From positions 1 to 6,429 of the forward strand of contig JAJQIE010000025.1 of NCBI GenBank assembly GCA_021199395.1: a stretch of DNA of 6,429 bases, read 5' to 3'. How positions within the stretch are numbered: the first letter of the stretch is position 1; each line of letters starts with the position of its first letter. Positions 1-4,369 of the stretch are shown here, in pieces. This DNA is from Lachnospiraceae bacterium (GTDB lineage Bacteria; Bacillota; Clostridia; Lachnospirales; Lachnospiraceae). The position numbers and the translations under genes were made by a program. The notes under the pieces are model-generated. The model was not told the DNA's origin and ran no database searches. It was given only the letters and a program-made list of their open reading frames with translations.

Positions 1-307
1 TAACCACGCCGCCCACCGGTCCTAAGCAAAACGCCCCGATCATGACCGGAATTTCACTGAAATCCAGCTTATAAAAGCCCGGAGCCAGAAAAGCGATCGG
101 AAAGTCAAACATATGCAGTATCATCGCGATCGCGCCAAGCATTCCGCAGATCGTAATATAACGAGTCCGGCTCACCTGCGCAATATTCTTTTTCAGTACC
201 GTAGCCTCCAGTACCCATGACACGCCGATAATAGCCGCTATCACAACGGCACACACCAGCACAAACTGCAGATTATCCACAATTGTCTGAAATAATCCTG
301 TTCCCAT
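1..307 (-). CDS. ribU: Riboflavin ECF transporter S component RibU, 5' part only
   Basis: This is the N-terminal 102 residues of a membrane protein; the rest lies beyond the left edge. RibU is the substrate-binding subunit that takes up riboflavin with the shared ECF energizing module. Visible in the sequence: a hydrophobic helix at about residues 13-34, a short basic stretch (KKN, 39-41), a second hydrophobic segment at about 51-70 (ITICGMLGAIAMILHMFDFP), and the loop motif FYKLDFSEIPVMIGAFCLGP at 78-97, which is typical of RibU (K-x-D-x-S-x-x-P ... GP). The first helix is an extra N-terminal segment compared with the shortest family members. Two in-frame ATGs exist, at 313 and 307. The 307 start is preferred because the AAGGAG at 315-320 is 7 nt away, while it abuts the 313 ATG. 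The FMN riboswitch upstream independently supports the assignment. The family call is firm; the exact N-terminus is less so. Confidence 0.88.
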   Translation of the reverse strand, partial: MGTGLFQTIVDNLQFVLVCAVVIAAIIGVSWVLEATVLKKNIAQVSRTRYITICGMLGAIAMILHMFDFPIAFLAPGFYKLDFSEIPVMIGAFCLGPVGGVV

Positions 308-314
308 TTTCATT

Positions 315-320
315 CTCCTT
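315..320 (-). promoter_or_regulatory. Shine-Dalgarno sequence of ribU
   Basis: AAGGAG on the minus strand lies 7 nt before the ATG at 307 and only 1 nt before the ATG at 313, so it favours the second start. Just upstream, a perfect 7-bp inverted repeat (CTTAAAT at 345-339 with ATTTAAG at 329-323) could form a small hairpin next to the ribosome-binding site. Any effect on translation is inference. Confidence 0.7.
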
Positions 321-531
321 TTCTTAAATATATTTTTCATTTAAGGAAAAAGCTCTTCCAAGTGCATGCGACAGGCAGGATCGTAAGGCATCTTTACACA
401 GATCTGTGCAAACGGACAGGGAAGTTTGGAGAACTTTCCTGTATAAATCGAGCAGGGGAGCTTTTCTCCCTACCCGCTGCGCGGGATGCGTCCGACGACA
501 GCCGGAAAAATTCCTCTCACAGCCCTGCGCA
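321..531 (-). other. Long ribU leader downstream of the riboswitch terminator
   Basis: About 220 nt separate the terminator from the ribU start, and I see no convincing gene in it. It holds several short self-complementary stretches: CCCGC/GCGGG around 473-485, GGGAG/CTCCC at about 456-470, a GGAAGTT/AACTTTCC pair around 420-439, and the perfect palindrome CACAGATCTGTG at 397-408. Open frames crossing this stretch also cross the riboswitch or terminator and have no plausible start site. It is best read as an untranslated leader that is unusually long for a riboswitch controlling termination. Confidence 0.5.
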
Positions 532-570
532 TAAAAAACCGCGGAGTTTTCAATTCGAAAATCTCCGCGG
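532..570 (-). terminator. Intrinsic terminator in the ribU leader (riboswitch expression platform)
   Basis: On the minus strand, CCGCGGAG (570-563) pairs perfectly with CTCCGCGG (546-539), followed by six T residues (538-533). It lies about 34 nt downstream of the FMN aptamer and before the ribU start. This is the usual arrangement in which FMN binding favours termination and low FMN allows read-through into the transporter gene. I did not identify the competing antiterminator pairing with confidence. Confidence 0.9.
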
Positions 571-603
571 CAGAATGATGCGAACCTGTCCTTATCGCTC
601 TGC

Positions 604-730
604 ATTCTTCTCTCATCCAGACTATACTGTCGGTTCCGGAATCTGTCTCCATGACATCACCGGATCAGCCGCTTGCGCGGGTCGCGGACTTTACCGCCGG
701 TGGGGAATCACACCCCGCCCCGAAGAACCA
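604..730 (-). ncRNA. FMN riboswitch (RFN element)
   Basis: Read on the minus strand, the region carries the conserved RFN blocks in order: TCTTCGGGGCGGGGTG, ATTCCCCACCGGCGGTAAAG, TCCGCGACCC, GCTGATCCGGTG, then TTCCGGAACCGACAGTATAG and TCTGGATGAGAGAAGA. The two ends (GGTTCTTC near 722-729 and GAAGAAT near 604-610) pair as P1. RFN elements bind flavin mononucleotide and control riboflavin synthesis or uptake genes. Here the element precedes a RibU-type transporter. The optional arm between the GGTGATG and ATTCCGG blocks is short. Confidence 0.97.
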
Positions 731-747
731 ATCTTAAACTGTTCCAC

Positions 748-776
748 ATCATATCGCATTTCGTACACATATTCAA
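748..776 (-). promoter_or_regulatory. SigA-type promoter of the riboswitch-ribU transcript
   Basis: The minus strand has TTGAAT (776-771) and TATGAT (753-748) with exactly 17 nt between them. The predicted transcription start near 741 is about 10 nt before the riboswitch. T-rich and A-rich runs upstream (about 780-815) could act as an UP-type element. Confidence 0.8.
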
Positions 777-865
777 GTGCTTTTTTCATATTTCAGAAAA
801 TATTTCAAAAAAGATTATTTCCATAGCATCACTGCAGCATATTGTCTGCCGGCTGCTTACGCTTA

Positions 866-1021
866 GGAACTGTCGCAAAATAGCATGCCCAGATTGTGCC
901 GGATAACGTGTGAAGCACAGGTCATAAAAACGTAGGCGCAGCGGGCTGCGTCGAGGCTTTTATGACCTGCGATTCGCTCGTTAGGCGGTGCAAGATGGGT
1001 AAGTTATTTCGCGACAGTTCC
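866..1021. repeat. Long palindromic repeat element (MITE-like)
   Basis: The whole segment is one imperfect inverted repeat. The ends are GGAACTGTCGC (866 on) and GCGACAGTTCC (to 1021). The complementarity continues inward through GGTCATAAAA/TTTTATGACC (920-929 and 958-967) to a central CGCAG-CGGG-CTGCG hairpin around 937-950. TTA lies directly outside both ends (863-865 and 1022-1024), a candidate 3-bp target duplication. There is no ORF inside, which suggests a non-autonomous mobile repeat or a REP-like element. As RNA it would form a long hairpin downstream of the minus-strand dehydrogenase gene. I cannot name the family. Confidence 0.75.
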
Positions 1022-1025
1022 TTAC

Positions 1026-1102
1026 TGCGGCGAGGCTTTCAGAGCCTGCGATTCGCGTATCAGGCGGTGCAGGATGCAGAAGCTATTGATCGACAGATCC
1101 TC
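1026..1102. repeat. Diverged extra copy of one arm of the palindromic repeat
   Basis: This segment aligns in the same orientation with the right arm of the neighbouring element (947-1023), offset by 79 bp. About 58 of 77 positions agree by eye, including GCGAGGCTTT/GTCGAGGCTTT and the shared CCTGCGATTCGC and AGGCGGTGCA blocks. It runs into the TGA stop of the minus-strand dehydrogenase (1101-1103), so it makes up the first part of that gene's 3' untranslated region. A small AGGCT/AGCCT hairpin lies near 1033-1047. It may be a solo half-element or a remnant of an older insertion. Confidence 0.65.
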
Positions 1103-2054
1103 AGCCGCACACATTAACCGGCTCGCCCGCAAGATAGGCATAAACATTATGGAAAACGATTTCGGCACGGCGAAGCATGGCTTCCTCTGAGATAAATGCC
1201 TGATGCGGGGTCAGAAGCGTATTTTTTGCATGCAACAGCGGATAGTCTTTTGGAAGCGGCGGTTCCATATCAAACACATCTACGCATGCATAGCCAAGTC
1301 GGTCATTGTTCAGCGCATCTGCTAGCGCCGCATTATCCACAATCGGACCGCGGGCGCAATTGATAAAGATTGTATCCGGACGCATCAGTGCGATACGATC
1401 CTTCGAAAGAAAGCCCCTGGTCTGCGCATTCAGCGGAAGGTTCAGGGATACAATATCGCTGATGGAAAGGACCTCCTCCAGAGATCTGTATTCTATTCCA
1501 AGCATTTTCGCCTCTTCGTTTTCACTGCGATTGTACGCAATGACCCTTGCGCCAAAGGCCAGAAACAGCTTTGCGGTCATCAGGCCGATCCGCCCAAGTC
1601 CAATGATGCCGACAGTACGGCCGCAGATCTCACGTCCGCCGATTCCGGCGCTCGTCCCGCCTGAACGTACAATGCCATCCGCTTTAACGACCTTTCGCAG
1701 AGCGTCAACAGCCATGCCTATAATCAGCTCCGCAACCGTCTGATTGGAATAACCGGCAGCATTGCAAATCATAATGCCATGCTCTCTGCAGGCATCCACA
1801 GCCACATGGTCAATCCCGGTAAAAGCGACCGAGAGCATCTTTAAAGATGCGGTATTCTCGACGACCTCTGCCGGATAGGGATTATTGGCAATCATAACAA
1901 TCTCACATCCCCCGCTTCTTGCGGCCAGTTCCTTAGAGTCTGTTGTCTTTGTATCATAGTAAACAAACTCATGCCCCATTTCCTTTAGCTTCTTTGCATG
2001 CCCCTCAATTACAGAACCGGGCACTCCAATTGGCTCTAATAATGCAATTTTCAT
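1101..2054 (-). CDS. D-isomer-specific 2-hydroxyacid dehydrogenase
   Basis: This 317-residue NAD(P)-dependent oxidoreductase would interconvert a 2-keto acid and a D-2-hydroxy acid in the cytoplasm; the substrate cannot be told from sequence. The length fits the family. The split catalytic domain flanks a Rossmann domain at about 100-285. Visible landmarks are the VAE helix start (107-109), the dinucleotide loop GLGRIG (152-157), and the catalytic triad: R235 in NCARGPIVD, E264 in FDMEPP and H284 in LTPHQAF. The residue at the end of the second Rossmann strand is N175 followed by R176 (VIAYNRS), instead of the Asp usual in NADH-specific members, so NADPH use is possible. The start is supported by AGGAGA at 2062-2067, 7 nt before the ATG, and by a good promoter upstream. 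It is a distant paralogue of the D-lactate dehydrogenase at 2710-3702. A glyoxylate/hydroxypyruvate reductase or phosphoglycerate-dehydrogenase-like role is also possible. Confidence 0.92.
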   Translation of the reverse strand: MKIALLEPIGVPGSVIEGHAKKLKEMGHEFVYYDTKTTDSKELAARSGGCEIVMIANNPYPAEVVENTASLKMLSVAFTGIDHVAVDACREHGIMICNAAGYSNQTVAELIIGMAVDALRKVVKADGIVRSGGTSAGIGGREICGRTVGIIGLGRIGLMTAKLFLAFGARVIAYNRSENEEAKMLGIEYRSLEEVLSISDIVSLNLPLNAQTRGFLSKDRIALMRPDTIFINCARGPIVDNAALADALNNDRLGYACVDVFDMEPPLPKDYPLLHAKNTLLTPHQAFISEEAMLRRAEIVFHNVYAYLAGEPVNVCG

Positions 2055-2087
2055 CTTTCTGTCTCCTGTTTTATGTATATAATCATA

Positions 2088-2116
2088 ATTATACTCTTTT
2101 CATCGACAAATGTCAT
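2088..2116 (-). promoter_or_regulatory. Promoter of the 2-hydroxyacid dehydrogenase gene
   Basis: The minus strand has ATGACA (2116-2111), 17 nt, then a perfect TATAAT (2093-2088). The predicted start lies near 2080, about 25 nt before the ATG. One TCATCG repeat unit falls in the spacer and four related units lie upstream, so a regulator bound there would touch or flank RNA polymerase. Confidence 0.72.
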
Positions 2117-2218
2117 TGTATTTTTATTATTACTTCACTGTTATGTGTTTTTATAGCCGATCTCATCGTTTTTTATAGCTGCTTTCATCGTTATATATTT
2201 TTATTACTGATTTCATCG
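2101..2218. repeat. Array of TCATCG-type direct repeats in the divergent intergenic region
   Basis: CATCG or a close variant occurs at 2101, 2114 (CATTG), 2136 (CACTG), 2164, 2186 and 2214. From 2114 on the spacing alternates 22, 28, 22, 28, so the array is also a 50-bp tandem repeat; the two full 50-bp units agree at about 32 of 50 positions by eye. Each unit is preceded by a TTTTTAT-rich stretch. On the minus strand the motif reads CGATGA. The array lies at and upstream of the dehydrogenase promoter and is a candidate multi-site operator, with the adjacent XRE protein the obvious candidate binder. Chance similarity within AT-rich DNA remains possible. Confidence 0.5.
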
Positions 2219-2240
2219 AATAACTATACGGTATGATTCC

Positions 2241-2308
2241 GCTGCAAAAAAAAAGAAAGCAAAATCACATCTCTATTTTATTCCAATAAATTTTATTTTT
2301 TTTGCCGC
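2241..2308. repeat. A-tract/T-tract inverted repeat
   Basis: GCTGC followed by nine A residues (2241-2254) faces eight T residues followed by GCCGC (2296-2308). Together they form an imperfect inverted repeat of about 18 bp with an AT-rich spacer. The tracts probably bend the DNA between the two divergent genes. A terminator is unlikely, because no gene ends nearby on either strand. Confidence 0.35.
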
Positions 2309-2338
2309 ATAGCTTTACATTGCATCTGCATTTGGTTA

Positions 2339-2392
2339 AATTGTTTATGTTTCCATGGTTCAGAATTAAACTATAAACAATTGAGCGCAATT
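2339..2392 (+). promoter_or_regulatory. Inverted repeats just upstream of the XRE gene, candidate autoregulatory operator
   Basis: AATTGTTTAT (2339-2348) is repeated exactly in inverted orientation as ATAAACAATT (2373-2382), with a 24-nt spacer. Overlapping its right arm is a second dyad, AATTG-AGCG-CAATT (2379-2392), ending 4 nt before the Shine-Dalgarno sequence. Dyads next to the start of a small XRE gene are commonly its own operator. I did not find a convincing -35/-10 pair for the XRE gene, so the promoter position is open. Confidence 0.45.
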
Positions 2393-2395
2393 AAC

Positions 2396-2403
2396 AAAGG
2401 AGG
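2396..2403 (+). promoter_or_regulatory. Shine-Dalgarno sequence deciding the XRE start
   Basis: AAAGGAGG lies 7 nt before the ATG at 2411. This makes 2411 the start instead of the upstream in-frame TTG at 2381, which has no ribosome-binding site and falls inside the inverted repeats. Confidence 0.85.
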
Positions 2404-2410
2404 AAGTACA

Positions 2411-2644
2411 ATGACAGAGAAGCGTAAAAAACAGTATCGTCAGCTCGGACTGACAATCGCATATTATCGGAAAATGAATGGGATGACCCAAATGCAGCTT
2501 GCGGAAGCTATCAATGTAAGCCGCACGCATCTGAGTAATATAGAAGCCCCAAATATGCCAACTTCGGTTTCTCTGGAGCTTTTGTTTGATATTTCTGACG
2601 TTCTGGAAATCCCGATTGCCAGATTATTTGAATTCAGAGAATAA
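2411..2644 (+). CDS. Small XRE-family HTH transcriptional regulator
   Basis: This 77-residue protein is almost entirely one Cro/C1-type helix-turn-helix domain. Residues 12-22 form helix 1 (LGLTIAYYRKM). TQMQLAEAINVSRTHLSNIE (26-45) is the HTH, with the usual T-Q start, an alanine in helix 2 and SRTHLSNIE as recognition helix. Residues 53-76 (VSLELLFDISDVLEIPIARLFEF) form the closing helices, ending in the common L-F-E-F-R. There is no effector or second domain, so it probably binds DNA as a dimer with signal input, if any, from another partner. It is divergent from the dehydrogenase at 1101-2054 and convergent with the D-lactate dehydrogenase, 65 bp apart. Control of its own promoter and of the divergent dehydrogenase is a plausible inference. 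The family is certain; the targets are not known. Confidence 0.93.
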   Translation: MTEKRKKQYRQLGLTIAYYRKMNGMTQMQLAEAINVSRTHLSNIEAPNMPTSVSLELLFDISDVLEIPIARLFEFRE

Positions 2645-2648
2645 CCGA

Positions 2649-2706
2649 ACCGGGCAGACGAGTGGGAGGCAGTGTGCGCCTCCTGCTCAGTTGCAAAATA
2701 CCCGGT
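2649..2706 (+). terminator. Two-tier hairpin between convergent genes, possible terminator without a U-tract
   Basis: ACCGGG (2649-2654) pairs with CCCGGT (2701-2706). Inside, GAGTGGGAGGC (2660-2670) pairs with GCCTCCTGCTC (2678-2688) around a 7-nt loop. Two of the 11 inner pairs are G-U only if the plus strand is transcribed; on the minus strand they are mismatches, so the structure fits the XRE transcript better. No T-run follows on either strand, so it may be a transcript-end stabiliser rather than a classical terminator. Confidence 0.4.
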
Positions 2707-2709
2707 CAT

Positions 2710-3702
2710 TCAAAAGAGTTCATTCGGTCCTTTTTCACCTTTTTCAAACGCCAGCGCATTTTCCATTGTAGTCTCACTGATTGCCTGCATTGCCTCTTCC
2801 GTAAAAAATCCCTGGTGGGATGTCACGATCACATTCGGAAAAGAGAGCAGACGCGCTACGGTTGAATGCTGCAAAATCTCATCTGACATATCCTCGTATA
2901 CAGAGCCATCCTCCTCCTCGTACACATCAAGGCCAACCGCAAAAAATTTATTTTCGCGGATTCCCCGAACCAGATCGTCTGTCTTAATCAGGCCGCCGCG
3001 GGAAGTATTTACAAGAATCACGCCGTCTTTCATTCTTCCAATAGTGTCAATATTAATCATATGATGCGTTTCCGGCGTAAGCGGACAGTGCAGGGAAATC
3101 AAATCTGAACCCGATAACAGTTCATCCAGCTCTACATATTCTGCAAAATCCAGGCTTTTGTTCGGATATCGGTCATACGCTATCACTCTCATTCCAAACC
3201 CCCGACAGATCCGCGCCATCGCCGCACCAATGCGTCCGGTGCCGACAATCCCCGCCGTGCGCCCATACATAGATACGCCAAGGAGTCCCGAAAGGCTGTA
3301 ATTGTTCTCACGTACCTTGATATATGCCTTATGCAGATGACGGTTTGCGGTAAGAGCCAGCGCCATCGCATGCTCCGCAACCGATTCCGGGGAATATCCA
3401 GGCACATGTGCAACACGGATCCCCAATTTTTTTGCCGTATCCAGATCCACATTATTGTAGCCCGCGCAGCGCATCAGAATCATCTGAACACCGCACTCAT
3501 GCAAAAGCTCGACCGTCCGCGTACCGACATCCATATTCACAAACGCGCACACTGAATCATACCCCTTTGCCAGCATCGCCGTATTCGGCGTCAGCTCAGC
3601 TTCTATAAACTTTACGTGGATCCCCGCGTATTTTTCATCCTCCATATATGGGATCAGGTAGGTTTTATCATACCCCTTCGTGCCAAAAAATAACAGCTTC
3701 AT
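2710..3702 (-). CDS. ldhA: D-lactate dehydrogenase (fermentative, LdhA type)
   Basis: This 330-residue cytoplasmic enzyme would reduce pyruvate to D-lactate with NADH, regenerating NAD+ during fermentation. Its length and residue numbering match characterised D-LDHs closely (E. coli LdhA is 329 residues). Visible landmarks: MRCAGYNNVDLDTAKKLGI (77-95); GYSPESVAEHA (102-112), where the family has a substrate-loop Y/D-x-P; MYGRTAGIVGTGRIG (145-159) with the dinucleotide loop 154-159; D177 after VIAY, predicting NADH; catalytic R235 in NTSRGG, E264 in DVYEEED and H296 in VTSHQGF. The start has AGGAGGT at 3708-3714, 5 nt before the ATG. No strong SigA promoter was found; an AT-rich TATAAA lies at 3740-3735. 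Close relatives include aromatic-lactate and 2-hydroxyisocaproate dehydrogenases, so the physiological keto acid could be bulkier than pyruvate. Confidence 0.9.
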   Translation of the reverse strand: MKLLFFGTKGYDKTYLIPYMEDEKYAGIHVKFIEAELTPNTAMLAKGYDSVCAFVNMDVGTRTVELLHECGVQMILMRCAGYNNVDLDTAKKLGIRVAHVPGYSPESVAEHAMALALTANRHLHKAYIKVRENNYSLSGLLGVSMYGRTAGIVGTGRIGAAMARICRGFGMRVIAYDRYPNKSLDFAEYVELDELLSGSDLISLHCPLTPETHHMINIDTIGRMKDGVILVNTSRGGLIKTDDLVRGIRENKFFAVGLDVYEEEDGSVYEDMSDEILQHSTVARLLSFPNVIVTSHQGFFTEEAMQAISETTMENALAFEKGEKGPNELF

Positions 3703-3714
3703 AATGCACCTCCT

Positions 3715-3997
3715 GCAGCGTATATATTTTAAATTTTATAACCATTTCTGGGACACACGAACCAGCCTGTTTCGTCAATTTCTGTTTCCGTTTTTCCTTG
3801 GAAACACCCCTCGCCCGGCGGCAGGTCGCATCACCCATTTCAGGACTGCTCCGCGGTCAAAAGATGCTACAGTGGTCTATGCACCGGGGTAAAACGTCCA
3901 TTCCCGCTCCCAAATTACAGTCTCATTATCCGCAGATTTTCAAAATATATACATTTCCCATATATGAACGGTTATACTGTAAACAATATCCATCGAT
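3715..3997. other. Intergenic region with an unassigned nested-stem structure (3784-3888)
   Basis: I see no gene here. AT-rich flanks surround a GC-richer block at about 3806-3890. Stems visible by eye, read on the plus strand: CCCGG (3814-3818) with CCGGG (3884-3888); inside it GCATC (3828-3832) with GATGC (3863-3867); inside that GACTGC-TCC-GCGGTC (3844-3858), where one pair is U-G on the plus strand and a mismatch on the minus strand. GTTTCC/GGAAAC (3784-3789 and 3800-3805) adds a side hairpin. The three stems are properly nested, which suggests an RNA, but it matches no riboswitch or housekeeping RNA I could recall. It lies in the D-lactate dehydrogenase leader or the sigK 3' region if read on the minus strand. 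Confidence 0.35.
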
Positions 3998-4369
3998 TTA
4001 TTTTACATCAGCTTCCTCCATCCCCGCCCTTAATTTCTCCAGAGCCCGTTTTTCAAGCCTTGATACATAGGAGCGGCTAATGCCAAGGGCAGCGGCGATT
4101 TCGCGCTGCGTCCTCTCCTTTTGTCCATTCAGTCCGTACCTTCTGGTAATCACCTGCTGTTCCCGATCATTCAATACGTCCCCCATACACGCTCTCATTC
4201 GATGGATATTTTTCTGAGTCTCAAGATTCTCAATCACATCGACCGGCTCACTCTCCAGCACATCCATCAGCCTAAGCTCCCGTCCCTCCTGATCTGTACC
4301 AATTTTTTCATACATGGATACTTCGTGGGACAGTTTTTTTCGAGAGCGCAGCATCATCAGAAGCTCATT
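3998..4369 (-). CDS. sigK: C-terminal half of sporulation sigma factor SigK (interrupted gene, SpoIIIC-like)
   Basis: These 123 codons encode the second half of the late mother-cell sigma factor, which directs RNA polymerase to spore coat and lysis genes. From residue 1 of this half, NELLMMLRSRKK matches the end of region 2.4 (ENEILMHLRALKK in B. subtilis SigK). The linker carries the SigK-like SMYEKIGTDQEGRELRLMDVL (18-38), and region 4 spans about 66-113 with the HTH TQREIAAALGISRSYVSRLE (87-106). The SigK call over SigE rests mainly on IGTDQEG and GISRSYVSRLEKRAL as I recall the families. The open frame continues upstream to 4597, but those codons show no sigma similarity and overlap the recombinase gene in another frame, so they are mobile-element DNA. 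Regions 1.2-2.3 are missing here and should lie on the far side of the element. This half has no promoter, ribosome-binding site or sensible start of its own, so it is functional only after rejoining. Confidence 0.9.
   Translation of the reverse strand, partial: NELLMMLRSRKKLSHEVSMYEKIGTDQEGRELRLMDVLESEPVDVIENLETQKNIHRMRACMGDVLNDREQQVITRRYGLNGQKERTQREIAAALGISRSYVSRLEKRALEKLRAGMEEADVK
4365..4369 (-). other. Predicted attachment-site core (AATGA) of the skin-like element
   Basis: Reading the minus strand, the sigK frame is GCA-AAT-GAG, so AATGA covers AAT and the first two bases of GAG. B. subtilis sigK has GAA-AAT-GAA at the same place, and AATGA is the known crossover of its skin element. 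Sigma homology starts exactly here and element sequence lies immediately upstream. The five bases also contain the recombinase stop TGA (4367-4365) in another frame. The second att copy would lie beyond the right edge. Confidence 0.75.

Noticed and set aside
324..605. Minus-strand open frame of about 93 codons between riboswitch and ribU
   Set aside because: It reads straight through the terminator hairpin, has no ribosome-binding site and resembles no protein family.
362..826. Plus-strand open frame of about 154 codons
   Set aside because: It runs antisense through the FMN riboswitch and its terminator, and its translation has no recognisable domain.
1306..1743. Plus-strand open frame of about 145 codons antisense to the dehydrogenase
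   Set aside because: It is a reverse-frame shadow of a clear gene, with no start signal or domain.
2381..2410. TTG start adding 10 residues to the XRE protein
   Set aside because: There is no ribosome-binding site before it, it lies in the inverted repeats, and the ATG at 2411 has a near-perfect AAAGGAGG.
3800..3895. Cobalamin or fluoride riboswitch upstream of the D-lactate dehydrogenase
   Set aside because: Minus-strand pieces such as GCGACCTGCC and GGGTGATG resemble fragments of these motifs, but the remaining conserved blocks and the required pairings are absent.
3998..4369. Pseudogene call for the truncated sigma factor
   Set aside because: The frame is intact to a normal SigK C-terminus and the break sits exactly at a known programmed-excision site beside a recombinase, so an interrupted functional gene is more likely than decay.
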